Shown: piece after piece, positions 1 through 7,431 of the stretch
How the letters are laid out: each line of letters starts with the position of its first letter
How positions within the stretch are numbered: position 1 is the first letter of the stretch
NCBI GenBank assembly: GCA_030538115.1
Contig: JAUNUP010000009.1
Span: forward strand, 117,762-152,945
Source of the DNA: Dermatophilus congolensis
GTDB taxonomy: Bacteria > Actinomycetota > Actinomycetes > Actinomycetales > Dermatophilaceae
Direction: 5' to 3'
Length of the DNA stretch: 35,184 bases
The notes under the pieces: model-generated
The model's input: the letters and a program-made list of their open reading frames with translations, nothing else
What the model was told of the DNA's origin: nothing
Database searches by the model: none
Position numbers and translations under genes: made by a program

Positions 1-2007
1 GGAGCCGTACCAGCCGACTCCCCCCATGTCGTCGAACGGGTCGGCCGCTCGGGAGCCCAGGTAGGAGCCGACCACCGCCGCCCCCAGGTCATCGAGCTCG
101 GGGGCCACGACCTTGCCGTCGACCCGCTGTGCCATCTGGCCGATGAACCTCGCCAGGCCAGGGTCTTCGCCGAGCCGGAAGAACGTCGTCTGCACCCCGA
201 GGCGGCGGGCCGCGTCGAGTTCACGCACGGTCAGCGAGATCGAAACCGGGTGCGGCGGGTAGCTGAAGAACGCCTCCCCGTCGGGTTGCAGGTGGGCGGT
301 CGGCTCCCCGTCGGTGACGATGAGCAGCACCGGCTGCGCGTTCGAGTGCTTGCGGAAGAACCTGTTCGCCAGCAGCAGCCCGTGGTGCAGGTTGGTGCCC
401 TTGTCGTAGTACGGCTCGAGCGCGGTGAGCGCCTCGATGTCGATGGTGCGCGCGTGCCGCCCGAACGCGACGAGTTGCAGGTGGTCGCCCCGGAAGCGGG
501 AGGAAATGAGCTGGTGCAGCGCCAGCGCCGTGCGCTTCATCGGCACCCAGCGGCCGTCCATCACCATCGAGAACGATACGTCGACCAGCAGCGCCACCGC
601 CGCCTGCGTGCGGGCCTCGGTCTGCGAGACCTCGATGTCATCGAGGGTGAGTCGCACGCCCTGGCGCGGGTCGCCTCCCTCGCCGAGCGTGCGGGTGATC
701 GCGTTGGAGACACTGCGGGTCACGTCCCAGGGCTCGGTCGAACCGAACTCCCACGGGCGCGACGCCCCGGTCGGCTCGCCCGCGATGCCGGTGCTCCGCG
801 AATCCCGTTGCCCCTGACGCCCCGAGAGTCGCCCGGCCGCGTCGCGCAGCAGCTCTTTGCCCAGCCGCCGCATCGCCTTGGGCGACATCCGCATCGTCCC
901 GTCGGAGCCCCGCGAGAGGTAGCCCTCGCGGGTGAGCGCCTTCTCCAGTTCGGAGAGGGTGCGCGCGTCGACCGCCGCGTCCTCGCCGAGCTGCCGTTCG
1001 AGCGCGTCGAGGTCGAGGTCGCTCATCCGCGCCCCCGCGTACTGCTGTGAAAGCTGCTGGGCGAGGTCGTCGAGCTCGGCGATGTCCTGCAGCACGCCCG
1101 TGCCGTCGCCGAGACCCAGGCCCTGTTCGCCGGAGAACTGCTCCGAGCCCGACCAGTCTTCGCCCGGGCGCAGTGACTGCAACGTGGAGTCGAGGCGCCC
1201 GAGCTGCTCCATCAACTCGGGGGAGCCGAACGCCTGCTGCGAGAGCTGCATCAGCTCCTCGCGCTGCTCGGGCGTCATCGAGTTGAGCATGCGCTGGGCC
1301 GCGGCCGCTCTCTCGGCGAGCAGGTCGATGAGGTCTTCGACGTTCTCCGGCTGCTCAGGGAAGAACTCGCCGTGCTTGTTCATGAACTCGGCGAAGTCCT
1401 CAGGTGTGTCGGTGCCGTCGTGGTGCTTCTCGAGCAGTTCGTTGAGGTCGTTCAGCATCTCGCCGATGCGCTGCCGGTCGGCCTCCGTCGCGCCTTCGAG
1501 CGCCTGCTTCATGCCCTTGAACCGCTGGTCGAGCACCTCGCGCCCGAGCAGGTCTTTGATCTGTTCGAACGCCTCGCGGGCATCGGAGGAGCGCCACTGG
1601 TAGTCGGCCAGCTCCGTCACCGCCGCCGCTGGCGAGGCGGGCAGGTTCTCGATCCGCATCTCCGCAAACCGGGCATCGTCGTCGAGGTCGCGCGCGAGCT
1701 GTTTGCGTTCGGCCAGCACGGCCTTGTCGAGGAGCTCCTTGACCTGCTGCATTGTGCCGTCGAGGTTGTGGCGCTTCAAGAGTTCGCGGCGCCGCTCGGC
1801 CACCTGCCGGGCGATGTCGTCAAGCCCCCGCTGGTTGGTGCCTCCGCGCCGCAGGAACTCCCGCATGGCCCGCTCGGGCGAATATCCGGCCATGACGTCT
1901 TCGCCGATGGCGTCGAGCGCCTCACGCAAGTCGACGGGAGGCGCCAGCGGATCGCCTCCGCTGTACCGCCCGTACCGAGACCGCCCGCCTCGCCGCTGCG
2001 TCGCCAT
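1..2007 (-). CDS. VWA-domain protein, partner of MoxR/Mg-chelatase-like ATPase (Rv0959-type), C-terminus cut off
   Basis: The reading frame is open on the minus strand from ATG at 2007 to the window edge (669 codons, no stop), so only the extreme C-terminus is missing if the protein matches the roughly 670-residue mycobacterial homologue Rv0959. The start has GGAGGT about 5 nt upstream. The first ~370 residues are charged and helical (for example NKHGEFFPEQPENVEDLIDL). A C-terminal VWA domain follows with a clear metal-ion-dependent adhesion site, D476-V-S478-F-S480 (context LLVDVSFSM), and a later TDGEP strand. Proteins of this kind pair with MoxR/ChlI-like AAA ATPases, and the matching ATPase lies at 5010-6443 on the same strand. 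The probable role is a chaperone-like or metal-insertion complex acting on an unknown client; that role is inferred from the family. The plus-strand frames over this region are shadows. Confidence 0.88.
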   Translation of the reverse strand, partial: MATQRRGGRSRYGRYSGGDPLAPPVDLREALDAIGEDVMAGYSPERAMREFLRRGGTNQRGLDDIARQVAERRRELLKRHNLDGTMQQVKELLDKAVLAERKQLARDLDDDARFAEMRIENLPASPAAAVTELADYQWRSSDAREAFEQIKDLLGREVLDQRFKGMKQALEGATEADRQRIGEMLNDLNELLEKHHDGTDTPEDFAEFMNKHGEFFPEQPENVEDLIDLLAERAAAAQRMLNSMTPEQREELMQLSQQAFGSPELMEQLGRLDSTLQSLRPGEDWSGSEQFSGEQGLGLGDGTGVLQDIAELDDLAQQLSQQYAGARMSDLDLDALERQLGEDAAVDARTLSELEKALTREGYLSRGSDGTMRMSPKAMRRLGKELLRDAAGRLSGRQGQRDSRSTGIAGEPTGASRPWEFGSTEPWDVTRSVSNAITRTLGEGGDPRQGVRLTLDDIEVSQTEARTQAAVALLVDVSFSMVMDGRWVPMKRTALALHQLISSRFRGDHLQLVAFGRHARTIDIEALTALEPYYDKGTNLHHGLLLANRFFRKHSNAQPVLLIVTDGEPTAHLQPDGEAFFSYPPHPVSISLTVRELDAARRLGVQTTFFRLGEDPGLARFIGQMAQRVDGKVVAPELDDLGAAVVGSYLGSRAADPFDDMGGVGWYGS

Positions 2008-2181
2008 ACGCACCTCCGCACGTCGTCGTACCCACGACGCTACGCGGCCCCACCGACGAAGTGCGACCCCTGGCCGCCCCTCTGATGGGGGCCGATGGGT
2101 GGCGGGAGCCGCTTCCGGGAGGGGAGGGGCCGTTGAAGTGAAGCTGTCCGAGCTTCATGGGCCGAGACCGCGTGTGAACAG

Positions 2182-2319
2182 GCCTTGCCGATAGAACTCG
2201 TAAGGTCTAGACATGCTGATATGTGGCGCGTAGACGTCGGGCAGCGCTGGTACCGCAAGAACATCCCGGTGGCCGACGACCTGCTCGACGCCCACTTGCA
2301 CAGTCTCCGAGGATGGTGA
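2182..2319 (+). pseudogene. Eroded HigB/Gp49-like toxin remnant
   Basis: In one frame, residues ALPIELVRSRHADM are followed directly by WRVDVGQRWYRKNIPVADD and LLDAHLHSLRGW, then TGA at 2317-2319. From memory of the HigB/Gp49-like toxin family, the first part resembles the region before the SRHxxMKELR motif. The second part resembles the conserved C-terminus (a GDK-x-W-x-x-WY-x-x-IP-x-AD-x-x-x-x-xHL pattern). The stretch between them and the N-terminal domain are absent, and the same frame has a stop at 2134-2136. The only ATG is internal (2221), giving at most 32 residues. It overlaps the start region of the intact antitoxin, the usual toxin-antitoxin order in this family. I read it as a deleted toxin gene; a free-standing short peptide is possible but less likely. 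Confidence 0.6.
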
Positions 2320-2324
2320 ACACC

Positions 2325-2630
2325 ATGGGAACGACGCTGGACGACTACCTCGCCAAGCGACCGGTCAACCGTGAGCGTGTCGAAGCCCACAAGCAACGCA
2401 TGATGGCCGAGGTGCGCGGGTACCGCCTGCGTGAACTGCGCGAGCAGGCCGGCTACACCCAGGCCGAACTGGCCGAACGGATCGGGGTCGGGCAGCGGCA
2501 GGTCTCCAAGATCGAGAACGGAGACCTCGAAAACTCCAAGATCGGTACCATCCGCAGCTACCTCGAAGCCGTCGGCGGCAGCATGGAGATCGACTACGTC
2601 ATGGGAGACCAGCGCGTTCGGGTCGCGTGA
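2325..2630 (+). CDS. XRE-family HTH regulator, HigA-like antitoxin
   Basis: This is a 101-residue cytoplasmic DNA-binding protein. A short N-terminal helix region is followed by a Cro/CI-type helix-turn-helix at about residues 34-90, with the typical core QAGYTQAELAERIGVGQRQV and SKIENGD. In HigBA/RelBE-like systems this protein neutralises a Gp49/HigB toxin and represses its own operon. Here the toxin reading frame just upstream (2182-2319) is a remnant, so this is probably an orphan antitoxin. Possible starts are ATG 2313 (overlapping the toxin stop), GTG 2316 and ATG 2325. I chose 2325 because homologues begin near MGTTLDDYL, although the GAGG at 2309-2312 suits GTG 2316 about equally well. 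An intact orphan may persist as a regulator or as protection against an incoming toxin; that is inference. Confidence 0.8.
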   Translation: MGTTLDDYLAKRPVNRERVEAHKQRMMAEVRGYRLRELREQAGYTQAELAERIGVGQRQVSKIENGDLENSKIGTIRSYLEAVGGSMEIDYVMGDQRVRVA

Positions 2631-2657
2631 GGCAAGACCTGCGAAGGAGCTGACGCC

Positions 2658-2972
2658 TCATCTCGTCGCGGTGAGCGTTGCTCGGTTCAGGGTGCTCAAC
2701 GGGACGTTGACCTCGCTGTATGTGGCGTTCAGGCCCGTGATGCCGAAGCCCGCCAGGCGGTCTGTGTGCATGGCCACGTAGTTCTGCGCGTTTTCCAGAG
2801 TGTCGAAGAGGTAGATGCCGCCCGAGGCTCGTTCGGCTTCGTTCTCGATCCATATCTTCCAGATGAATCCCGGCTCGGCGTTGATCGACGTGGCCAGGCC
2901 CACGAACTCCTGCGACATCGCCTCACCCCATGGGCCGTCGAGGGGGAAGTTGACCTGAACGAGGGTGGGCAT
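2658..2972 (-). CDS. YdhR-family monooxygenase-like protein
   Basis: This 104-residue protein matches the YdhR (putative monooxygenase) family along its whole length. It begins MPTLVQVNFPLDGPWGEAM and contains INAEPGFIWKIWIENEAERA, then GGIYLFDTLENAQNYVAMHT, close to the E. coli YdhR pattern as I remember it. Members are small dimeric ferredoxin-like-fold proteins; their reaction is not firmly established. I chose ATG 2972 over the upstream in-frame ATG at 3008 because AGGAGG sits 5 nt before it and homologues start with this sequence. It is divergent from the cyclase-epimerase gene with a 92-bp gap that must hold both promoters. It belongs to the block separating the VWA gene from its ATPase partner. 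Confidence 0.88.
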   Translation of the reverse strand: MPTLVQVNFPLDGPWGEAMSQEFVGLATSINAEPGFIWKIWIENEAERASGGIYLFDTLENAQNYVAMHTDRLAGFGITGLNATYSEVNVPLSTLNRATLTATR

Positions 2973-3064
2973 GGCGCCTCCTGCAAAGTGACCGGTGGTG
3001 CCCTCCATTGTCCCGCCCGCGGCTACCGGGGGCGCCGCTTCGACGCTCCCGGTAGCGTCTTGTC

Positions 3065-4438
3065 ATGGGCATCACCACGTCGTTCCGTGTAGACGCTCCC
3101 GTTGAGGAGGTCTTCGCCTGGCATCAGCGGCCGGGAGCTCTGACGCGGCTGTCGCCTCCGTTCTTGCCGATGCGGCCGGTTCGGGAGGCCAGGTCGATCG
3201 CCGACGGCCGGGCCGAGATGGTGATCGGGCCGTCTCGGGGGCCGCGGTGGCTCGCTCAGCATCAGCGCGCTGAGTACGACCCGCCTCGCCGGTTCGTCGA
3301 CACCGGGACCGTGCCCGTGTTGGGGGCGCTCGGTCGCTCAGCACTTCCGTGGCGCCACCAGCACGATTTCGTCGACGACGACGGCGGCACCCTTGTTCTC
3401 GACACCGTCACGACCTCCGTTCCGCGCCGCGTGCTGGCGCCGGTATTCGCGTACCGGCGGCGGCAACTCACCGACGACATCGCCGTGCACGCGGCGATGC
3501 GTGAGTACGCTCCCGAGCCGCTCACGGTGGCGATCACCGGATCGTCGGGAACGGTCGGGTCTGCCCTGTCCGCGCTGCTGACCACCGGCGGGCATCGGGT
3601 CGTGAGGCTCGTTCGGCGAGCCCCGCGTGATGACCGTGCTGGTGATGGTGCTGGTCACAGTGGAGATGGCGTCGTCACCGAGCGCCGCTGGATCCCCGAC
3701 GCGCCTGACCCGGCGATGCTCGATGGCGTCGACGTCGTCGTACACCTCGCCGGGGAGTCGATCGCCGGTCGGTTCACGGAGGCGCACAAGGCCGCCATCC
3801 GCGACTCCCGCGTCGGGCCGACCCGGGCCTTGGCCCAGGTGAGCGGAGAGCGACCGTTCGTGTGCGCCTCCGCGATCGGGTTCTACGGCAACGACCGCGA
3901 CGAGCCCGTCGACGAAGCGGCTGAGCCCGGAGGCGGGTTTCTCGCCGAGGTCGTTCAGGCCTGGGAAGACGCCGCTCGGGCCGCCTCCGGCCGGGTCGTC
4001 ATGGTGCGCACCGGCATTGTGCAGTCCGCCGCCGGTGGGGCTTTGGCCCTGCAGCGGCCGCTCTTCGAAGCCGGAGTGGGCGGGCGGCTCGGGTCGGGCG
4101 AGCAGTGGATGTCGTGGATCGCCCTCGACGACCTCGTCGACGTGTACTACCGGGCAATCGTCGATGCTCAGATGGAGGGGCCTGTGAACGCCGTCGCCCC
4201 GCGGCCAGTGCGCAACGCCGAGTGGGCCGCGACGATGGGCCGGGTTCTGCGGCGGCTGACGGTGATTCCGGTACCGGCGCTGGGGCCGAAGGTGCTGCTC
4301 GGCGGGGAGGGGGCCCAGGAGTTGGCGCTCGCGAGCCAGCGAGTGCGCCCCGACGTGCTCGAGGGGCGGGGCCACCGCTTCCGGTTCCCCGACCTCGATG
4401 GCGCGCTACGACACGAGCTGGGCCGCGACCGCTTGTAG
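3065..4438 (+). CDS. TIGR01777-family fusion: SRPBCC domain plus NAD(P)-dependent epimerase
   Basis: This 457-residue, two-domain protein has an SRPBCC/polyketide-cyclase-like ligand-binding fold at residues 1-150. An extended short-chain dehydrogenase domain begins with the nucleotide-binding loop T158-GSSGTVG at about residues 158-165. The epimerase part carries HLAGESIAGRF, the CASAIGFYG block characteristic of the YfcH/SDR39U1 group, and a C-terminal DUF1731 region (GPVNAVAPRPVRNAEWA, ending RFPDLDGALRHELG). The N-terminal SRPBCC fusion is common in actinobacteria. The substrate is unknown. The start is ATG 3065 with only a weak upstream Shine-Dalgarno sequence. The gene runs towards the repeat array at 4462-4985 and converges on the ATPase gene. 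Confidence 0.88.
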   Translation: MGITTSFRVDAPVEEVFAWHQRPGALTRLSPPFLPMRPVREARSIADGRAEMVIGPSRGPRWLAQHQRAEYDPPRRFVDTGTVPVLGALGRSALPWRHQHDFVDDDGGTLVLDTVTTSVPRRVLAPVFAYRRRQLTDDIAVHAAMREYAPEPLTVAITGSSGTVGSALSALLTTGGHRVVRLVRRAPRDDRAGDGAGHSGDGVVTERRWIPDAPDPAMLDGVDVVVHLAGESIAGRFTEAHKAAIRDSRVGPTRALAQVSGERPFVCASAIGFYGNDRDEPVDEAAEPGGGFLAEVVQAWEDAARAASGRVVMVRTGIVQSAAGGALALQRPLFEAGVGGRLGSGEQWMSWIALDDLVDVYYRAIVDAQMEGPVNAVAPRPVRNAEWAATMGRVLRRLTVIPVPALGPKVLLGGEGAQELALASQRVRPDVLEGRGHRFRFPDLDGALRHELGRDRL

Positions 4439-4461
4439 CTCCGGTCGCCCCTCGGGTGGGC

Positions 4462-4985
4462 GCCGTGGCACATGTCTTCGGGCACGTCACGTTCGTGCAG
4501 GAGTGCCACGGCGCGGGTGGTGGGCGGCTCGGTCCGGAGGCGGGGCGGCCGGTGCCCACGGCGCAGGTGGTGGGTTGGGGGGCCTGTGCCGTGGCACGGG
4601 TGCTGGAAGGCGGCGTGTGTGAGGTCGTGTGCCACGGCACCTTCGCTGGCGGTGCGCCGTGGCACTTGTCTCGGGCGCGTCGCGTTCGTGCAGGAGTGCC
4701 ACGGCGCGGGTGGTGGGCGGCTCGGTCCGGAGGCGGGGCGGCCGGTGCCCACGGCGCAGGTGGTGGGTTGGGGGGCCTGTGCCGTGGCACGGGTGCTGGA
4801 AGGCGGCGTGTGTGAGGTCGTGTGCCACGGCACCTTCGCTGGCGGTGCGCCGTGGCACATGTGTTCGGGTCGCGTCGCGTTCGTGCAGGAGTGCCTCGGC
4901 GCGGGAGGTGGGCGGCTCGGCCCGGAGGCCGGGCGGCCCGTGCCCTCGGTGCGGGTGGTGGGTTGCTCGGCCCGGGGGCCGGTGT
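4462..4985. repeat. Tandem ~193-bp repeat array with GTGCCACGGC/GCCGTGGCAC inverted arms
   Basis: By eye, 4490-4665 and 4683-4858 are identical 176-bp blocks separated by 17-19-nt linkers of the form (a/t)tgt..tcgggcgcgtc. A diverged third, partial copy starts at 4878 and fades by about 4985. The array is full of the 10-mer GCCGTGGCAC (4462, 4588, 4656 and equivalents in copy 2) and its reverse complement GTGCCACGGC (4503, 4629 and equivalents). Adjacent elements can therefore form hairpins, for example 4629-4638 with 4656-4665. It fills the gap between the convergent 3' ends of the cyclase-epimerase and ATPase genes. Long frames cross it on both strands, but they are low-complexity, differ between strands and match nothing I recognise. 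No transposase or CRISPR-like spacing is present. Related palindromes occur at 34736-34792. Confidence 0.85.
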
Positions 4986-5009
4986 CGAGCGTCCGGGGTG
5001 GGCGGGTGG

Positions 5010-6443
5010 TCAGACTCCGTAGACCGTGTCCGGGCCTTCCGTGTCTTTGCCGATGCGTTTGGCCAGGTACAGGCCCTCCAGGGCCAGTTCGATCGCCGCT
5101 GCCCGGTGGCCCTCGCCCTCGCCGCCGACCCGCGTGGCAACGTCGTCGTACGTCGTCGCGTCGCCGAGGTCGGGCAGGCCGGCCAGGAGTTCCGCCGCCG
5201 AGACGCGGTCGCCTGTCGTCACCGACGCGCCGCCCTCCAACGCCGCCACCAGGGCACCGAGGTCGACCCCGCCGAGCCGGTCGCGGGCCGTCTGAGCCGT
5301 GGCCTGACGCAGGATGTGGGTGAGGATCGCCTCTTCGCGCCCCTCCTCTCCGGTCTCGAATTCGACCTTGCCGCCGAGCACGTCGACGGCGGTGTGCAGG
5401 TCGGCGACCCGGGCCACGGCCGCGGGTTCGTGCCGCAGCGTCGCCCGATGCAGGGCCGACGCCGCCACCGTCTCGGCGCCCGCGATCGAGAACCGTGCCG
5501 ACACCCCTGAGCGTTGGTCCACGGCCGTGGACTCCCGCAGCCCCCGCGTGAACCGGGCCAGGATGTCGAGCAGCCACTCCGGCACGTCGGCGACGAGGTG
5601 CGCCTCCTGGCGGATCACCGACACCTCGTCGCGCAACTCGATCGGGTAGTGCGTGCGGATCTCGGCCCCGAACCGGTCTTTGAGCGGCGTGATGATGCGC
5701 CCGCGGTTCGTATAGTCCTCCGGGTTCGCGCTGGCCACGACGAGCACGTCGAGCGGCACCCGCAGCACGTACCCGCGGATCTGGATGTCGCGCTCCTCCA
5801 TCACATTGAGCATCGCCACCTGGATGCGTTCGGCCAGGTCGGGCAGTTCGTTCACTGCGACGATGCCGCGGTGGCTGCGGGGGATGAGGCCGAAGTGGAT
5901 CGTCTCGGGGTCGCCGAGGCTGCGCCCCTCGGCCACCTTCATCGGGTCGACGTCACCGACGAGGTCGGCGACCGACGTGTCGGGGGTCGCGAGTTTCTCG
6001 GCGTACCGCTCGTCGCGGTGCCGCCACGTGACCGGCAGGTCGTCGCCCAGCGCCTCCGCGCGTCGCACGGAGGCGGGCACGATCGGCTCGTACGGGTGCT
6101 CGCCCAGCTCCGACCCAGCGATGACAGGAGTCCACTCGTCGAGCAGACCCGCCAAGGTGCGCAGGAGCCGGGTCTTGCCCTGCCCGCGCTCGCCGAGCAG
6201 CACCACGTCGTGCCCCGCGATGAGCGCCCGCTCCAACTGCGGGATGACGGTCTGCCCGAACCCGTGCAGCCCCGGCCACGGGTCTTCGCCCGCCCGCAGC
6301 TTGGCGAGCAGATTGTCGCGGATCTCGGTGCGCAGCGGCTTGGCCACGTGCCCGGAGGCGCGGAGCGCGCCGACCGTCGTGTCGGCGGGGCGGCTCGACT
6401 GGCGGCTATCAGGCGATGCGAACGGCACGGTGTTGTCGGTCAC
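5010..6443 (-). CDS. MoxR/Mg-chelatase-like AAA+ ATPase (Rv0958-type)
   Basis: This is a 477-residue AAA+ protein. The Walker A loop is GERGQGKT (about residues 84-91), and the Walker B region HRGIVAVNELPDL (about 191-203) reads N-E rather than the usual D-E. A ChlI-like insert, EERDIQIRGYVLRVPLDVLV, is followed by sensor 1 ASANPEDYTNRGRI and an arginine-containing KDRFG. Mg-chelatase ChlI-like ATPases remodel clients together with a VWA partner; the partner here is the protein at 1-2007. The mycobacterial homologue is Rv0958, as I recall it. The start is GTG 6443, with only a poor upstream ribosome site, so it is uncertain by some residues. It is divergent from the acetate transporter across a 314-bp gap and convergent with the cyclase-epimerase across the repeat array. 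Confidence 0.88.
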   Translation of the reverse strand: MTDNTVPFASPDSRQSSRPADTTVGALRASGHVAKPLRTEIRDNLLAKLRAGEDPWPGLHGFGQTVIPQLERALIAGHDVVLLGERGQGKTRLLRTLAGLLDEWTPVIAGSELGEHPYEPIVPASVRRAEALGDDLPVTWRHRDERYAEKLATPDTSVADLVGDVDPMKVAEGRSLGDPETIHFGLIPRSHRGIVAVNELPDLAERIQVAMLNVMEERDIQIRGYVLRVPLDVLVVASANPEDYTNRGRIITPLKDRFGAEIRTHYPIELRDEVSVIRQEAHLVADVPEWLLDILARFTRGLRESTAVDQRSGVSARFSIAGAETVAASALHRATLRHEPAAVARVADLHTAVDVLGGKVEFETGEEGREEAILTHILRQATAQTARDRLGGVDLGALVAALEGGASVTTGDRVSAAELLAGLPDLGDATTYDDVATRVGGEGEGHRAAAIELALEGLYLAKRIGKDTEGPDTVYGV

Positions 6444-6757
6444 ATCTCGACGCTACGCTGCCGGGCTCGACTTCGCCGCGCTCCGTCTCCCTCGTTCTGC
6501 CGCGCGAGTGTCTGCAACGTCGCCAACTGGCCCGATGGGCCGTAACGGCGAGTGGCCGCGGCCAGGGCGTCAGGCAGAAGCCTGGGAGCCCGTCGGCAGG
6601 GCCCTCAATGTCCGTCGAGGGGTGGCGGATCCCTCTCGCAGACTCACGCCCGCCGGACAAAGGGCGCAACTATCGTCGGCAGCAACCGGAGATCCGCTAT
6701 CCCGGCTCCGGAGCGCCGTTTCGGCGGCCCCTCACGCACTGACAAGAAGGTACGACG
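6444..6757. other. Divergent intergenic region, no gene seen
   Basis: These 314 bp lie between the ATPase gene (minus) and the acetate transporter (plus). Open frames across them have no recognisable protein similarity. The only clear signal is AGAAGG about 8 nt before the transporter ATG. I see no convincing promoter hexamers, tRNA or strong palindrome. Confidence 0.5.
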
Positions 6758-7348
6758 ATGTCCCAGACCGTGTCCCCACCCAAACCCGGCATCGCCATCG
6801 CCGACCCGGGAGCCCTCGGGACGGCGGCATTCGCCCTCACCACTTTCGTACTGAGCATCTTCAACGCAGGCATCCTGCCCGTCAGCCTCGAGCCGGTCGT
6901 CTTCGGCCTGGCCCTCTTCTACGGCGGATTCGTGCAGGTCATCGCGGGTGTGATCGAGTTCTTCAAGAACGCCACCTTCGGTGCCGTCGTGTTCTCTTCG
7001 TACGGCGGCTTCTGGATGTCGTTCTGGTACTACGTGACGTTCGTCGCCCCGGATCTTCCCGCCGACGACAAGCACCTGGCCACCGGCGTCTTCCTGCTCG
7101 CCTGGACGATCTTCACGATCTACCCGCTGATCGCGTCGTTCAAGGTGCACAAGATGATGGTGTGCACGTTCGTGCTGCTGCAGATCACGTTCATCCTGCT
7201 CACCGTGGGGGCACTGGGTGCCGCGCCGGCCATCACGCAGATCGGTGGCTACTTCGGTCTCGCCACCGCGTTCTCGGCCTGGTACATGTCTGCCGCGTCG
7301 GTGATCGGTAGCACCTTCGGTCGCGAGGTCCTGCCGCTGGGCAAGTGA
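6758..7348 (+). CDS. satP: GPR1/FUN34/YaaH-family acetate transporter (SatP-like)
   Basis: This 196-residue inner-membrane protein has about six hydrophobic segments. Family marks are the N-terminal DPGALGTAAFALTTF (the NPAPLG-type motif) and LFYGGFVQVIAGVIEFFKN, followed by the Phe/Gly/Tyr-rich SSYGGFWMSFWYY. SatP homologues take up acetate and related monocarboxylates, probably as hexameric channels. The ATG at 6758 is preceded by AGAAGG. The length matches the family. It stands alone as a transcription unit and ends in a strong terminator at 7375-7403 shared with the converging monooxygenase gene. I see no obvious operator upstream. Confidence 0.92.
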   Translation: MSQTVSPPKPGIAIADPGALGTAAFALTTFVLSIFNAGILPVSLEPVVFGLALFYGGFVQVIAGVIEFFKNATFGAVVFSSYGGFWMSFWYYVTFVAPDLPADDKHLATGVFLLAWTIFTIYPLIASFKVHKMMVCTFVLLQITFILLTVGALGAAPAITQIGGYFGLATAFSAWYMSAASVIGSTFGREVLPLGK

Positions 7349-7374
7349 TCCCACACCCCTGAGACGTATGACTG

Positions 7375-7403
7375 AGGCCGGGCACCGCGTAGGTGCCCGG
7401 CCT
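7375..7403. terminator. Bidirectional hairpin terminator
   Basis: AGGCCGGGCACC (7375-7386), loop GCGTA, GGTGCCCGGCCT (7392-7403): a perfect 12-bp stem between the convergent satP and monooxygenase genes. It lacks a long U-tract, as is common in high-GC actinobacteria. Confidence 0.85.
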
Positions 7404-7431
7404 CCGTCATGTTCGCGCTGGTGCCAGCCGG

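Noticed and set aside
250..2194. Several plus-strand frames across the first 2.2 kb
   Set aside because: They are antisense to a minus-strand VWA protein with a clear MIDAS motif and good start; their products are Arg/Pro/Ser-rich and match nothing.
4462..4985. CRISPR array
   Set aside because: Repeat units are 176 bp and the 17-19-nt linkers are near-identical rather than unique spacers; no cas genes nearby.
4440..5009. Insertion sequence or MITE
   Set aside because: No transposase, no target-site duplication that I can identify, and tandem rather than single copies; a MITE origin remains possible but unsupported.
4398..5510. Long frames across the repeat array, on both strands
   Set aside because: They follow the repeat period, are open in several frames at once, and give low-complexity Gly/Arg/Pro sequence.
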